40,676 nucleotides of DNA. It comes from an uncultured Bacteroidota bacterium. Its GTDB lineage: Bacteria > Bacteroidota > Bacteroidia > Flavobacteriales > Flavobacteriaceae. The translations under genes and the position numbers were made by a program. The stretch covers positions 1 through 40,676 of the forward strand of contig CACGZJ010000012.1 of NCBI GenBank assembly GCA_902577515.1, written 5' to 3'. The notes under the pieces are model-generated. The model was not told the origin of the DNA. It did no database searches and saw only the letters and a list, made by a program, of their open reading frames with translations. Shown piece after piece: positions 1 to 7,050 of the stretch; position 1 is the stretch's first letter, and each line of letters begins with the position of its first letter.

Positions 1-496
1 CATAGTAGCCAGAATTTTAGTAATCGATGATAAATCAAACACATGATCATTCTCAAGTTTATTTAATTTTTTATATGTATGATATCCAAAACTTTTATTG
101 TAGATAATTTTACCTTTTTTTGAGACTAACATCTGAATTCCAGGTGCCATCATTGAATCTATAGCAGATATTGCAATTGAATCAAGATATGAAAGTTTTT
201 TTTGATCAAAACCTTCATAAGCAGGTCTTGAGTATCCAAGAGTATTATTCTTATCAATTGATATACCATGATTTACTGGATAAAAATTATTTGAGACAGG
301 TAATTTTCCTCTAAAAGATCTTATACCTGTCAATAAATCAGCCATAATTTCTTGAGAGATCATATTATTTTGATAACCCACAACAATTGAGTTAAAATTA
401 TCAATTTTTTCAAAAGAGTTCAAGCTATAGGGATTGAGGAATAAAGTCAATATTACATTATTGTTCTCACCTATCTTTTCAATTATTTCAGATATA

Positions 497-502
497 TTTT
501 TT
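497..502 (-). other. Apparent +1 frameshift in an A6 run of the GH3/beta-lactamase gene
   Basis: On the minus strand the frame ends shortly after ...NIIPKKYI at 488. Removing one A from this six-base run gives P-K-N-I-S-E-I-I-E and opens an uninterrupted frame to the window edge that contains the beta-lactamase SxxK motif. Seen directly in the sequence; whether it is real or a read error cannot be decided here. Confidence 0.75.
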
Positions 503-628
503 GGGTATTATATTTGAAGCATAAGGACTTGAACTCGACCCATGATAAGAGATTACAATTCCATCGTATTTTGTTTTATCAAAGAGTGGATTGTAATCTT
601 TTGAATTATAGGAATCAAGATCAATATA

Positions 629-635
629 TTTTTTT
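629..635 (-). other. Apparent +1 frameshift in an A7 run of the GH3/beta-lactamase gene
   Basis: The GH3 frame reads ...YLSKKLKKIY-stop at 621. With one A fewer in this seven-base run it reads ...LSKKLKKYIDLDSYNSK and joins the next open frame without loss of any residue. This is the same sense of change as at 497-502 and 2834-2840. Confidence 0.8.
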
Positions 636-1915
636 AAGTTTTTTAGAAAGATAGGTTGATTCATTTCCAAATGAAACATGCAAATATTTTTTATCTTTTA
701 TAAGAGGAAGAGATCTTGAGCTATTTTTAACTAATGTTATTGCAGATTCCATTGCTCTTGAATATAAAAGGGTGTCTTTGGATGTATTAACTCTCTCAAC
801 AATATTTTTAGAAGAAATCTCTACTAAACCATCTAAATTAGATTTAGCTTTAAGGGATAATATTTTTTTAACTGATTCAGATAATTTACCCATCGGGATC
901 TTGCCACTTTTTAAGTTTTCTGCAATTAGATTGACACCCTTAGAAACGTCTGTAGACATCAAGATAATATCATTTCCAACTTCAAAAGCTCTCAGGTCAA
1001 CATTTATATTAGGATCTTGAAGAACACCTTTCATATCAAGTGCATCTGTTACTGTTATACCACTAAATTTATATTCTTCTCTTAAAAGATTACTTATTGT
1101 TTTCTTTGACAACGAGGAGGGATATTTTTTGTCTAAGGATGGAACACTAAGGTGAGCTGTCATAACAGATTCTACTAGACCATCATCAATTAATTTTTTG
1201 AAAGGATATAACTCAACTTCATTAAGTCTTTTGATACTACCATTAATCACAGGGAGTGTTTTGTGAGAATCTTTGTCAGTATCCCCATGACCTGGAAAAT
1301 GTTTAACTGATGTAAACACACCTGCCTCTTTATGCCCATTTATGTATGCTTTTGCTTTTTGATAAACATTCTCGGGATCTTCACCAAAAGATCTATTTCC
1401 AATGATTGGATTTTTTGAATTATTATTAACATCAACAGATGGTGAGAAATTGTAGTTAACTCCAAGAGCCTTATTTTGCTCTGCCATTCTTTTTGATATA
1501 TTTTTAACTAGATCATTGTCTTCAATAGCACCAAGTGTCATATTCCAAGGATGAGCAAAGACATCAGATAGTCTTTGTGATGGCCCCCATTCAGCATCCA
1601 TAGCAACCAACAAAGGTGTTTTAGAAATTGCTTGGAACCTGTTTAACCATTCTATATGAGATTTTGTTGTTCCAATTGAAAATATTAAACCACCAATTTT
1701 ATTTACTTCAACTAGTTTTTTAATTTCATCAAAATCTGACTGCTCTGGTGATACCCAATTAATAAATAATTGTGCAATTTTTTCCTCTAGCGAAAGAGAA
1801 TTATATATACTATCTACCCACTGTTTCTTTTTATTATTTAACTCAGAATAGATATCCTGTGAATAAACTAATGAGGTAGAGGATAAAATTATAAACAGAA
1901 GAAGTCTTTTCATTT

Positions 1916-2398
1916 TTAAATAAATTTCGATAACCAAGAAGAACTTAGCTGGATTTCAAAATTATTTAAAAGTTCTTTCTTAGTGCTAACTGTCATATTG
2001 AATATAACTGTTTCTGAGGAAATAGACCCATTTTTTAAATTGTTTTTCAGATCTTTTAAAGTAATTGATTTAATTACAGAATCTGTTCTATAATTAACTA
2101 TAAGCCTGTCTAATAAGTTTTTATTTATAGTATTAGAAATATCTTTTAATAACTGAAGTGAATAGTCAATTGAACATCCACCAATTGGATTAAATTCTTC
2201 ATTAACTGCAATGACTAAAAAACGATTATTTAATATCTTGAAAGATGCTTCCAGTTCTTTATTATGAGCCATCCAATTACCCACAAATAAATCTGATTTT
2301 TTATTAATAATATCTAATTCAGAATCAGTAAAATCATCGTTGGATTGGTAGATCCATATTCTTGATTCATCAGGTATTTTATCAAACTCTACTTTCAT
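1916..2398 (-). CDS. Conserved Bacteroidetes protein of unknown function (often mislabelled ABC transporter ATPase)
   Basis: 160 residues, opening with MKVEFDKIPDESRIWIYQSN, the typical start of a flavobacterial family found beside the same Fe-S and GH3 genes. Databases often label the family 'ABC transporter ATPase', but there is no Walker A, Walker B or signature motif here, so that name is not supported. Recognisable family features are the NWMAHN and GGCSID segments. No signal peptide or membrane segment is visible, so it is probably cytoplasmic. Its start overlaps the stop of the Fe-S oxidoreductase upstream by 4 bases (ATGA), and its stop lies 2 bases before the GH3 start, indicating translational coupling. 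Function unknown. Confidence 0.85.
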   Translation of the reverse strand: MKVEFDKIPDESRIWIYQSNDDFTDSELDIINKKSDLFVGNWMAHNKELEASFKILNNRFLVIAVNEEFNPIGGCSIDYSLQLLKDISNTINKNLLDRLIVNYRTDSVIKSITLKDLKNNLKNGSISSETVIFNMTVSTKKELLNNFEIQLSSSWLSKFI

Positions 2399-3169
2399 AA
2401 GTCTTCAGCTTTTTCAATCATTTGAGCAATGTCTAGAACATCCATATTTTTTTGTTTAGCAGTCATGCCATCACTCATCATTGTGTTACAAAAAGGACAA
2501 CTTACAGCAACTATTTCTGAATCTGTATTTATAGCCTCTTCTGATCTTTTAATATTTATATCTTGATTTCCTTTCTCAGGCTCTTTGAACATTTGAGCAC
2601 CTCCAGCTCCACAACATAAAGATTTTGATTTACAACTTTTCATTTCAACTAACTCAGCATCAAGTTTGTCAATAACTTCTCTTGGAGCCTCATAAATACC
2701 ATTTGCTCTTCCTAAATAACATGGATCATGATAAGTTATCTTCTTACCTTTATAGTATCCTCCTCCAATTTTGATCTTATTTTCTTTTATAAGATTATTA
2801 ATAAAGGTAGTATGATGAATAACTTTATAATTACCCCCCCAATTCAGGATACTCATTTTTAATTGTATTAAAACAGTGAGGACAAGTTGTAATTATATTT
2901 TTGATATTATATGAATTTAATATTTCAATATTAGAAATAGCTTTCATCTGGAATAGAAATTCATTACCTGCTCTTTTTGCTGGATCACCAGTACATGACT
3001 CTTCTTTACCTAAAATAGCATATGAAACATTTGCTTTGTTTAATATTTTAACAAAAGCCTTAGTCACCTTTTTTGATCGATCATCAAAACTACCAGCACA
3101 CCCAACCCAGAATAAATACTCTGGGCTTTCACCTTTTGAATTAAGATCAGATAAGATAGGTACTTTCAT
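2395..3169 (-). pseudogene. CCG-type (Fe-S) oxidoreductase (HdrB/LutA/GlpC-like), split by a frameshift
   Basis: Two overlapping frames together give one protein of about 257 residues with both cysteine-rich CCG repeats of the heterodisulfide-reductase subunit B family. The first half has Cys24, Cys59 (EESCTGDPAKRAGNE), Cys96 and Cys99 (CPHC). The second has HDPCYLGR, SLCCGAGGA and CPFC. Such domains bind a non-cubane 4Fe-4S centre and take part in electron transfer. The first frame stops after ...YPELGG at the G7 run at 2834-2840; removing one G gives ...ELGGNYKVIHH and a continuous protein. The second half has no credible start of its own. It lies two genes after the membrane Fe-S protein, which is its likely partner. 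Whether the frameshift is real, phase-variable or a read error is open. Confidence 0.85.
2834..2840 (-). other. G7 tract causing an apparent +1 frameshift in the Fe-S oxidoreductase
   Basis: Seven Gs on the coding strand, conspicuous in such AT-rich DNA. Six Gs restore the full-length CCG protein. This could be an error or a slippage-prone contingency tract; the sequence alone does not decide. Confidence 0.8.
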
Positions 3170-3177
3170 ATAAAATC

Positions 3178-3624
3178 TTATTTAGTTTTATCGTCGTCAA
3201 AGACTTCAATTGTAACTTTTTTTTCTACAAGATCAGTAAACTTTCCATTATATCTAGTAGCCTTTACTAGATGGTTATCTATCCAGTGATAATTACCACC
3301 TCTTGGCTTACCCATCAATAAACTATGATATTTAAATCCGTTATCAACTAACCATTTTTCTGTTACTTCCCTATGAGACTCAAGTCTAGCAGTAAAAAAA
3401 CAAATGATATGACCTTTATCATACCAATTATTTATTGTTTGAAGAGCATCGGGGTATAATTTTGCTGTTGACATTCTATCAGGCTCTTCATTAGGAATGT
3501 CATCGCATATAGTTCCATCAATATCTATTAGATAATTTTTAATACCCTCTGGAAGGATTGGACTGACTGTCTCTCCTTTTTCTATTTTCTGATGTAAAAA
3601 ATTTTCTACTTCTTCTTTTTTCAT
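3178..3624 (-). CDS. HAD-superfamily phosphatase-like protein
   Basis: About 148 residues. The HAD motif I is seen as LIDIDGTICDD (nucleophile Asp and general-acid Asp), motif II as FFTARLE (Thr), and the C-terminal region ends in an acidic tail. HAD hydrolases with this compact layout dephosphorylate small metabolites. Close flavobacterial relatives are often labelled phosphoheptose isomerase, which does not fit the DxDGT motif. I chose MKKEEVENF at 3624, 5 bases after the upstream stop. The earlier ATG at 3648 (MGSRNIIN) would overlap the membrane Fe-S gene by 19 bases and adds no conserved residues. It sits between the two Fe-S proteins of the operon. Substrate not predictable. Confidence 0.8.
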   Translation of the reverse strand: MKKEEVENFLHQKIEKGETVSPILPEGIKNYLIDIDGTICDDIPNEEPDRMSTAKLYPDALQTINNWYDKGHIICFFTARLESHREVTEKWLVDNGFKYHSLLMGKPRGGNYHWIDNHLVKATRYNGKFTDLVEKKVTIEVFDDDKTK

Positions 3625-3629
3625 ATTTA

Positions 3630-4949
3630 TTATGTTTCTTGAGCCCATAACTCCCTATCTAATTGATTATATGGCCATGGAGCTCCGTTATTTTCTATGT
3701 TGTTCATCATATTATTTAAATCCGGATGAGCGGAGGATTCCTCCATTATTAAGTATTGTCTCATGTCCATAATAATGGATAAAGGATCAATGTTTATAGG
3801 ACATGCCTCTACACAAGCATTACATGATGTGCATGCCCAAAGTTCTTCTTTTGTGATATAGTTATCAAGCAGTCTATCTCCATCATCTATGAATTCTCCT
3901 TTATTTTTTGAAATATTCAAAGAGACTTTCTCTAGCCTGTCTCTTGTATCCATCATTATTTTTCTGGGTGATAATTTTTTTCCAGTTTGATTTGCAGGAC
4001 ATTCGCTAGTACACCTTCCACATTCAGTACATGAATAAGCATTCATTAACTGAACCCAATTTAGATCTAGAACATCAGATGCACCAAATTTTTCTACTTG
4101 ATTATTTTCGTTAGAAGCTTTCTCTGGATAAAACATAAGCATTACTTCATTTTTAACTGATTCAAGAACACCAAACTTTCCTTTTTCTTCAAGATTTGAG
4201 TAATATGTATTTGGAAATGCTAATAAAATATGCAAGTGTTTAGAATAGTATAAATAATTAAGGAAAAAAAGAATACCTAGTATGTGTAACCACCAAAAAA
4301 TTCTCTCGTATAAATAAACTGTTGAGGTATCAAAAGAATCAAAAATAGGAACTAAAAATGATGATATAGGAAATGACCCTGCCTTGTAATAACCTTCAAA
4401 ACCACGATCTTGAAGGATTAAATCTGTAGCATTCATTGAAAGAAATAATAGCATCAGGACAACTTCAAAATAAAGAATATTATCTGCATCAAATTTAGGC
4501 CACCCCTTCATTTCAGCACTTAAAAACCTTTTAATCTTCATAATATTTCTTCTAGTCCAAAAAATAATAACTGAGATTAAAACTAATAATGCAAGAATTT
4601 CGAAAGAAGCAATTAAAAAATTGTAAAAAAATGGATTGAAATACTTTGAAAAAAATCTGTGTGATCCTGTAACACCATCAATTAATATTTCAAGTAATTC
4701 AATATTTATTATTATAAAGCCTACATAAACAATTACATGTAAAAAGCCAGATATAGGTTTTGTGACCATCTTAGACTGACCAAGAGCTATACGAACTAAA
4801 TTAGAAAGTCTCTTGGATGGATTATCAGTTCTATCAATTGGTTTTCCCATCTTAATTACTTTAACTAGTCTTTGAATATTTCTAAAAAAGAAGCCTAAAG
4901 CAAAAATTAAGATTAATGAGAAGATTATATTGGGAAGAATTTCAACCAT
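3630..4949 (-). CDS. Membrane-bound 4Fe-4S protein with NarI/HdrE-like cytochrome-type domain
   Basis: 439 residues. About five membrane segments occupy the first 240 residues (roughly 4-24, 66-88, 108-130, 158-178, 215-240), with His71, His221, His237 and His239 at or near membrane segments as possible haem ligands, as in NarI/HdrE-type subunits. The C-terminal half has two classic ferredoxin motifs: Cys306/309/312 with Cys316 (CTECGRCTSECP) and Cys372/375/378 with Cys382 (CTSCNACVEACP). With the CCG protein downstream this resembles a split membrane HdrDE-like electron-transfer module between the quinone pool and an unknown soluble partner. Its start is directly next to the stop of the MCE gene. 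Haem binding and the partner are inference; the Fe-S motifs are visible. Confidence 0.88.
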   Translation of the reverse strand: MVEILPNIIFSLILIFALGFFFRNIQRLVKVIKMGKPIDRTDNPSKRLSNLVRIALGQSKMVTKPISGFLHVIVYVGFIIINIELLEILIDGVTGSHRFFSKYFNPFFYNFLIASFEILALLVLISVIIFWTRRNIMKIKRFLSAEMKGWPKFDADNILYFEVVLMLLFLSMNATDLILQDRGFEGYYKAGSFPISSFLVPIFDSFDTSTVYLYERIFWWLHILGILFFLNYLYYSKHLHILLAFPNTYYSNLEEKGKFGVLESVKNEVMLMFYPEKASNENNQVEKFGASDVLDLNWVQLMNAYSCTECGRCTSECPANQTGKKLSPRKIMMDTRDRLEKVSLNISKNKGEFIDDGDRLLDNYITKEELWACTSCNACVEACPINIDPLSIIMDMRQYLIMEESSAHPDLNNMMNNIENNGAPWPYNQLDRELWAQET

Positions 4950-5864
4950 CTATTTTCTACCAAAAATTGAAAAATGAACATATTTTTTTGGATTTTCATT
5001 TATATCATCAATCAACTTATTCAAGCTAAGAATTGATGAATTTAGATTTTCATATAATTCATCCTTATTAATTAGTTTACCTAAACTGGAAGATTCTGAA
5101 TTTAAATTTTGAATTACAGAATTTATACCTTCGGTAGATTCTTTTATATCAGCAAGAACATTTGATATTCCAAACTCATTTAAGTCCTGAGAAAGTTTTG
5201 AAAAATTATTGCTAATTGATTCAATGTTATCTAACGTATTATTAATCTTATCGTTCTTTTCGTTTAACGTATTCTCGATTATAGAAGCAGATTTATCTAT
5301 AGCTTTTATAGCAGAGGTTAAGACTTCTATAGATTCTTTTATGTTTTCTTGAGTTTCAATGTTTAAAACATTAGATGCACCAGTAAATATAGAATCAACA
5401 CTAGTAATTGTACTTTGAAGCTGTCTAGATAAAGGTTCAATTTGTCTATTAATTAATTCCGTTAATCCAGGTCTAACACTAGATTTAAGAGTATCACCTG
5501 TCTGAGCAATTGATTGTCTATCAAATATCGGTTCTATTGATATAGCAAGGCCACCAAGAACACCAGTTTCATATATTGAGGCTGTACTTTTTGAAGAAAA
5601 ATTCAATTTATCTTTAACTTTTAAAGTAACCAATATTTTTGTGGAATTAGTAAGAAAATCCAAATCTGTCACATTACCTATTGATAGGCCGTTGATCATT
5701 ACGTTTGCACCAACTAATAGCCCATCTACCTCATCATAAACAGCATATAATGTTTTTTGTCTATCTAATAAAGATGTACCCTTTAAATAATTAAATCCAA
5801 ATATGAATAAAAGTATAGAGGTAAGAACAAATATTGCTGCTTTGATTTCTTTAGATAGCTTCAA
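4950..5864 (-). CDS. MCE/MlaD-family lipid-transport protein
   Basis: 304 residues with one N-terminal membrane anchor (about residues 8-28) followed by a single MCE domain (about 35-115; typical stretch DEVDGLLVGANVMINGLSIG) and a long predicted helical, Asn/Ser-rich tail (about 130-290). This is the layout of MlaD-like substrate-binding subunits that ferry phospholipids between the inner and outer membranes. The MlaE permease and MlaF ATPase genes are not in the window, so the rest of the transporter is encoded elsewhere. The gene follows the amidase by 65 bases and abuts the Fe-S membrane protein. Family assignment is secure; the transported lipid is not known. Confidence 0.9.
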   Translation of the reverse strand: MKLSKEIKAAIFVLTSILLFIFGFNYLKGTSLLDRQKTLYAVYDEVDGLLVGANVMINGLSIGNVTDLDFLTNSTKILVTLKVKDKLNFSSKSTASIYETGVLGGLAISIEPIFDRQSIAQTGDTLKSSVRPGLTELINRQIEPLSRQLQSTITSVDSIFTGASNVLNIETQENIKESIEVLTSAIKAIDKSASIIENTLNEKNDKINNTLDNIESISNNFSKLSQDLNEFGISNVLADIKESTEGINSVIQNLNSESSSLGKLINKDELYENLNSSILSLNKLIDDINENPKKYVHFSIFGRK

Positions 5865-5929
5865 GGTAGTTTAGGTTTATATATGTAAAAATAAGAATTA
5901 TTTAGTTAGTTAAATATCTAGAAACTATG

Positions 5930-6973
5930 TCAGTTTAAACTCATTACCCTATTATCTTCGTATTTAACTATAAAAGAAGATTGATAACCACTCTTTTTAG
6001 CCTCATTTAAAGATTTTTTTGCATCTTCTAAAGTATTGTGTTTACCATATAAATACTTATACAATTTACCGTCTTTTACTACATCAACTGACTTTAATCC
6101 TCTAAAGTTGTATGGCTTAAGTTCCAAAAGTTTAGCACTTGCTGCAATTTGAATCCTGTATGATGTTTTAGATACATTTAAATCGTTACTTAAATTAGTT
6201 GTTGATAAATTTTGAAAAAAATCATTTTTATAGTCAATTACAGCAGAGGCAATTGCATCAGCCATTTCATTTTGACCCCTAACTGAATTAAGATATGCAC
6301 CCTCAGAATTATTTGTCAGAAAACCTGTTTCAACTAGAACACTAGGCATATAGGTATACTTAAGTACAATAAAACCAGCTTGCTTAACTGTTCTATTTCT
6401 TCTCTTAAGCTTATTAACAAAACTATTCTGAATATATGATGCAGCAACTATACTTTGATCAAGATATTCCTCTTGCATAAGAGTTAATCCAATTACAGAC
6501 TCAGGATTATTTGGGTCAAAGCCTTCATATTTATTTATATAATCTTCTTCAAAGAATATAACAGAGTTTTCTTTTTTTGCTACTTCAAAGTTTCTCTGAT
6601 TGGCATGAAGACCTAAAACAAATGTTCCGGCACCATATGCTTGAGATGTATGCGAGTCACAATGTATAGAAACAAAAAGCTGGGCATTTGATCTATTTGC
6701 AATATTGGCTCTTTCAAATAAATTAACAAATACATCACTTTTTCTAGTGTATACTACTTTAATACCACTATCTTCTAATTTTTTCCCAAGCTTTAAAGCA
6801 ATACTTAATGCGATTTTCTTTTCTAAATAACCATTTCCAGTATTACCAGGGTCTTTACCACCATGTCCGGCATCAACAACTACTGTAAATTTAGAGTTTA
6901 GATTTTGCTGAGAAAATATAAAGTTTGTAATTGATAGCAATAAGACTAGGACAGTTAACCTAAATGAATTCAT
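5930..6973 (-). CDS. N-acetylmuramoyl-L-alanine amidase with SPOR-like C-terminus
   Basis: 347 residues from MNSFRLTVL, which gives a normal signal peptide ending near IFSQQ; the upstream ATG at 6994 would lie across the promoter. An Amidase_3 domain shows the zinc ligands His37 (VVVDAGHGGKDPG), Glu51 (GYLEKK) and His104 (VSIHCDSH), and the catalytic Glu in VLVETGFLTN. The last ~75 residues (from YRIQIAAS) look like a SPOR peptidoglycan-binding domain, which would direct the enzyme to denuded glycan at the division site. It cleaves the amide bond between MurNAc and the stem peptide in the periplasm. It is the first gene of the minus-strand envelope operon and diverges from lptD across a 77-bp spacer with paired promoters. 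Confidence 0.92.
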   Translation of the reverse strand: MNSFRLTVLVLLLSITNFIFSQQNLNSKFTVVVDAGHGGKDPGNTGNGYLEKKIALSIALKLGKKLEDSGIKVVYTRKSDVFVNLFERANIANRSNAQLFVSIHCDSHTSQAYGAGTFVLGLHANQRNFEVAKKENSVIFFEEDYINKYEGFDPNNPESVIGLTLMQEEYLDQSIVAASYIQNSFVNKLKRRNRTVKQAGFIVLKYTYMPSVLVETGFLTNNSEGAYLNSVRGQNEMADAIASAVIDYKNDFFQNLSTTNLSNDLNVSKTSYRIQIAASAKLLELKPYNFRGLKSVDVVKDGKLYKYLYGKHNTLEDAKKSLNEAKKSGYQSSFIVKYEDNRVMSLN

Positions 6974-6987
6974 CAAGTAAATTATTA

Positions 6988-7015
6988 TAATCAAAATTAT
7001 GATTAATTTTGATTA
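6988..7015. repeat. 12-bp inverted repeat holding both divergent -7 boxes
   Basis: The left arm TAATCAAAATTA (6988-6999) and right arm TAATTTTGATTA (7004-7015) are perfect reverse complements around a 4-base centre. Each arm contains the -7 box for one of the two divergent genes, so the dyad and the promoters coincide. Confidence 0.8.
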
Positions 7016-7020
7016 ACCAA
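6992..7020 (-). promoter_or_regulatory. Promoter of the amidase-MCE-Fe-S operon
   Basis: Minus-strand -7 box TAATTTTG (6999-6992) matches the Bacteroidetes consensus TAnnTTTG. A -33 TTG lies at 7020-7018, 18 bases upstream, within the usual 17-23 base range. The predicted leader to the ATG at 6973 is short. Confidence 0.6.
7004..7011 (+). promoter_or_regulatory. Promoter -7 box of lptD
   Basis: TAATTTTG matches TAnnTTTG and lies 39 bases before the TTG start of lptD. No clear -33 TTG is seen at the expected distance, so the call rests on the -7 box and its mirror-image partner. Confidence 0.5.
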
Positions 7021-7050
7021 AGTGTCTTGTTAATAACTCAATTTTAAATC

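Larger units (their letters stand above)
1..1913 (-). pseudogene. Glycoside hydrolase family 3 / beta-lactamase fusion, frameshifted and cut by the left edge
   Basis: The protein starts with a signal peptide (MKRLLLFIILSSTSLVYSQ); this ATG lies 3 bases after the upstream stop, so the longer frame from 1937 is not needed. A GH3 N-terminal barrel follows, with KHFPGHGDTDKDSH (NagZ-type His/Asp acid-base motif) and VTDALDM around the expected catalytic Asp. The frame stops at 621, but the downstream sequence continues the same protein in another frame to 488 and then in a third frame to base 1, ending in DLSSITKILAT, the SxxK motif of a class C beta-lactamase-like serine hydrolase. This GH3 plus serine-hydrolase architecture of about 950-1000 residues is known in Bacteroidetes and is thought to act on peptidoglycan-type amino sugars in the periplasm. 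Both breaks are at A-runs and both are repaired by removing one base, so they may be sequencing errors. It is the last gene visible in the operon. Confidence 0.85.

Noticed and set aside
488-679. Programmed ribosomal frameshifting in the GH3/beta-lactamase gene
   Set aside because: Two shifts would be needed, with no stimulatory hairpin or typical slippery heptamer arrangement, and the third break at 2834 shares the same homopolymer pattern; error or decay is simpler.
772-1020. Open frame on the plus strand inside the GH3 gene
   Set aside because: It is the antisense of a conserved GH3 domain and has no recognisable features; the same holds for the other long antisense frames in pfkA, tamB, gyrA and the sulfatases.
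1916-2398. ABC transporter ATPase
   Set aside because: That label is common for this family but no nucleotide-binding motif is present.
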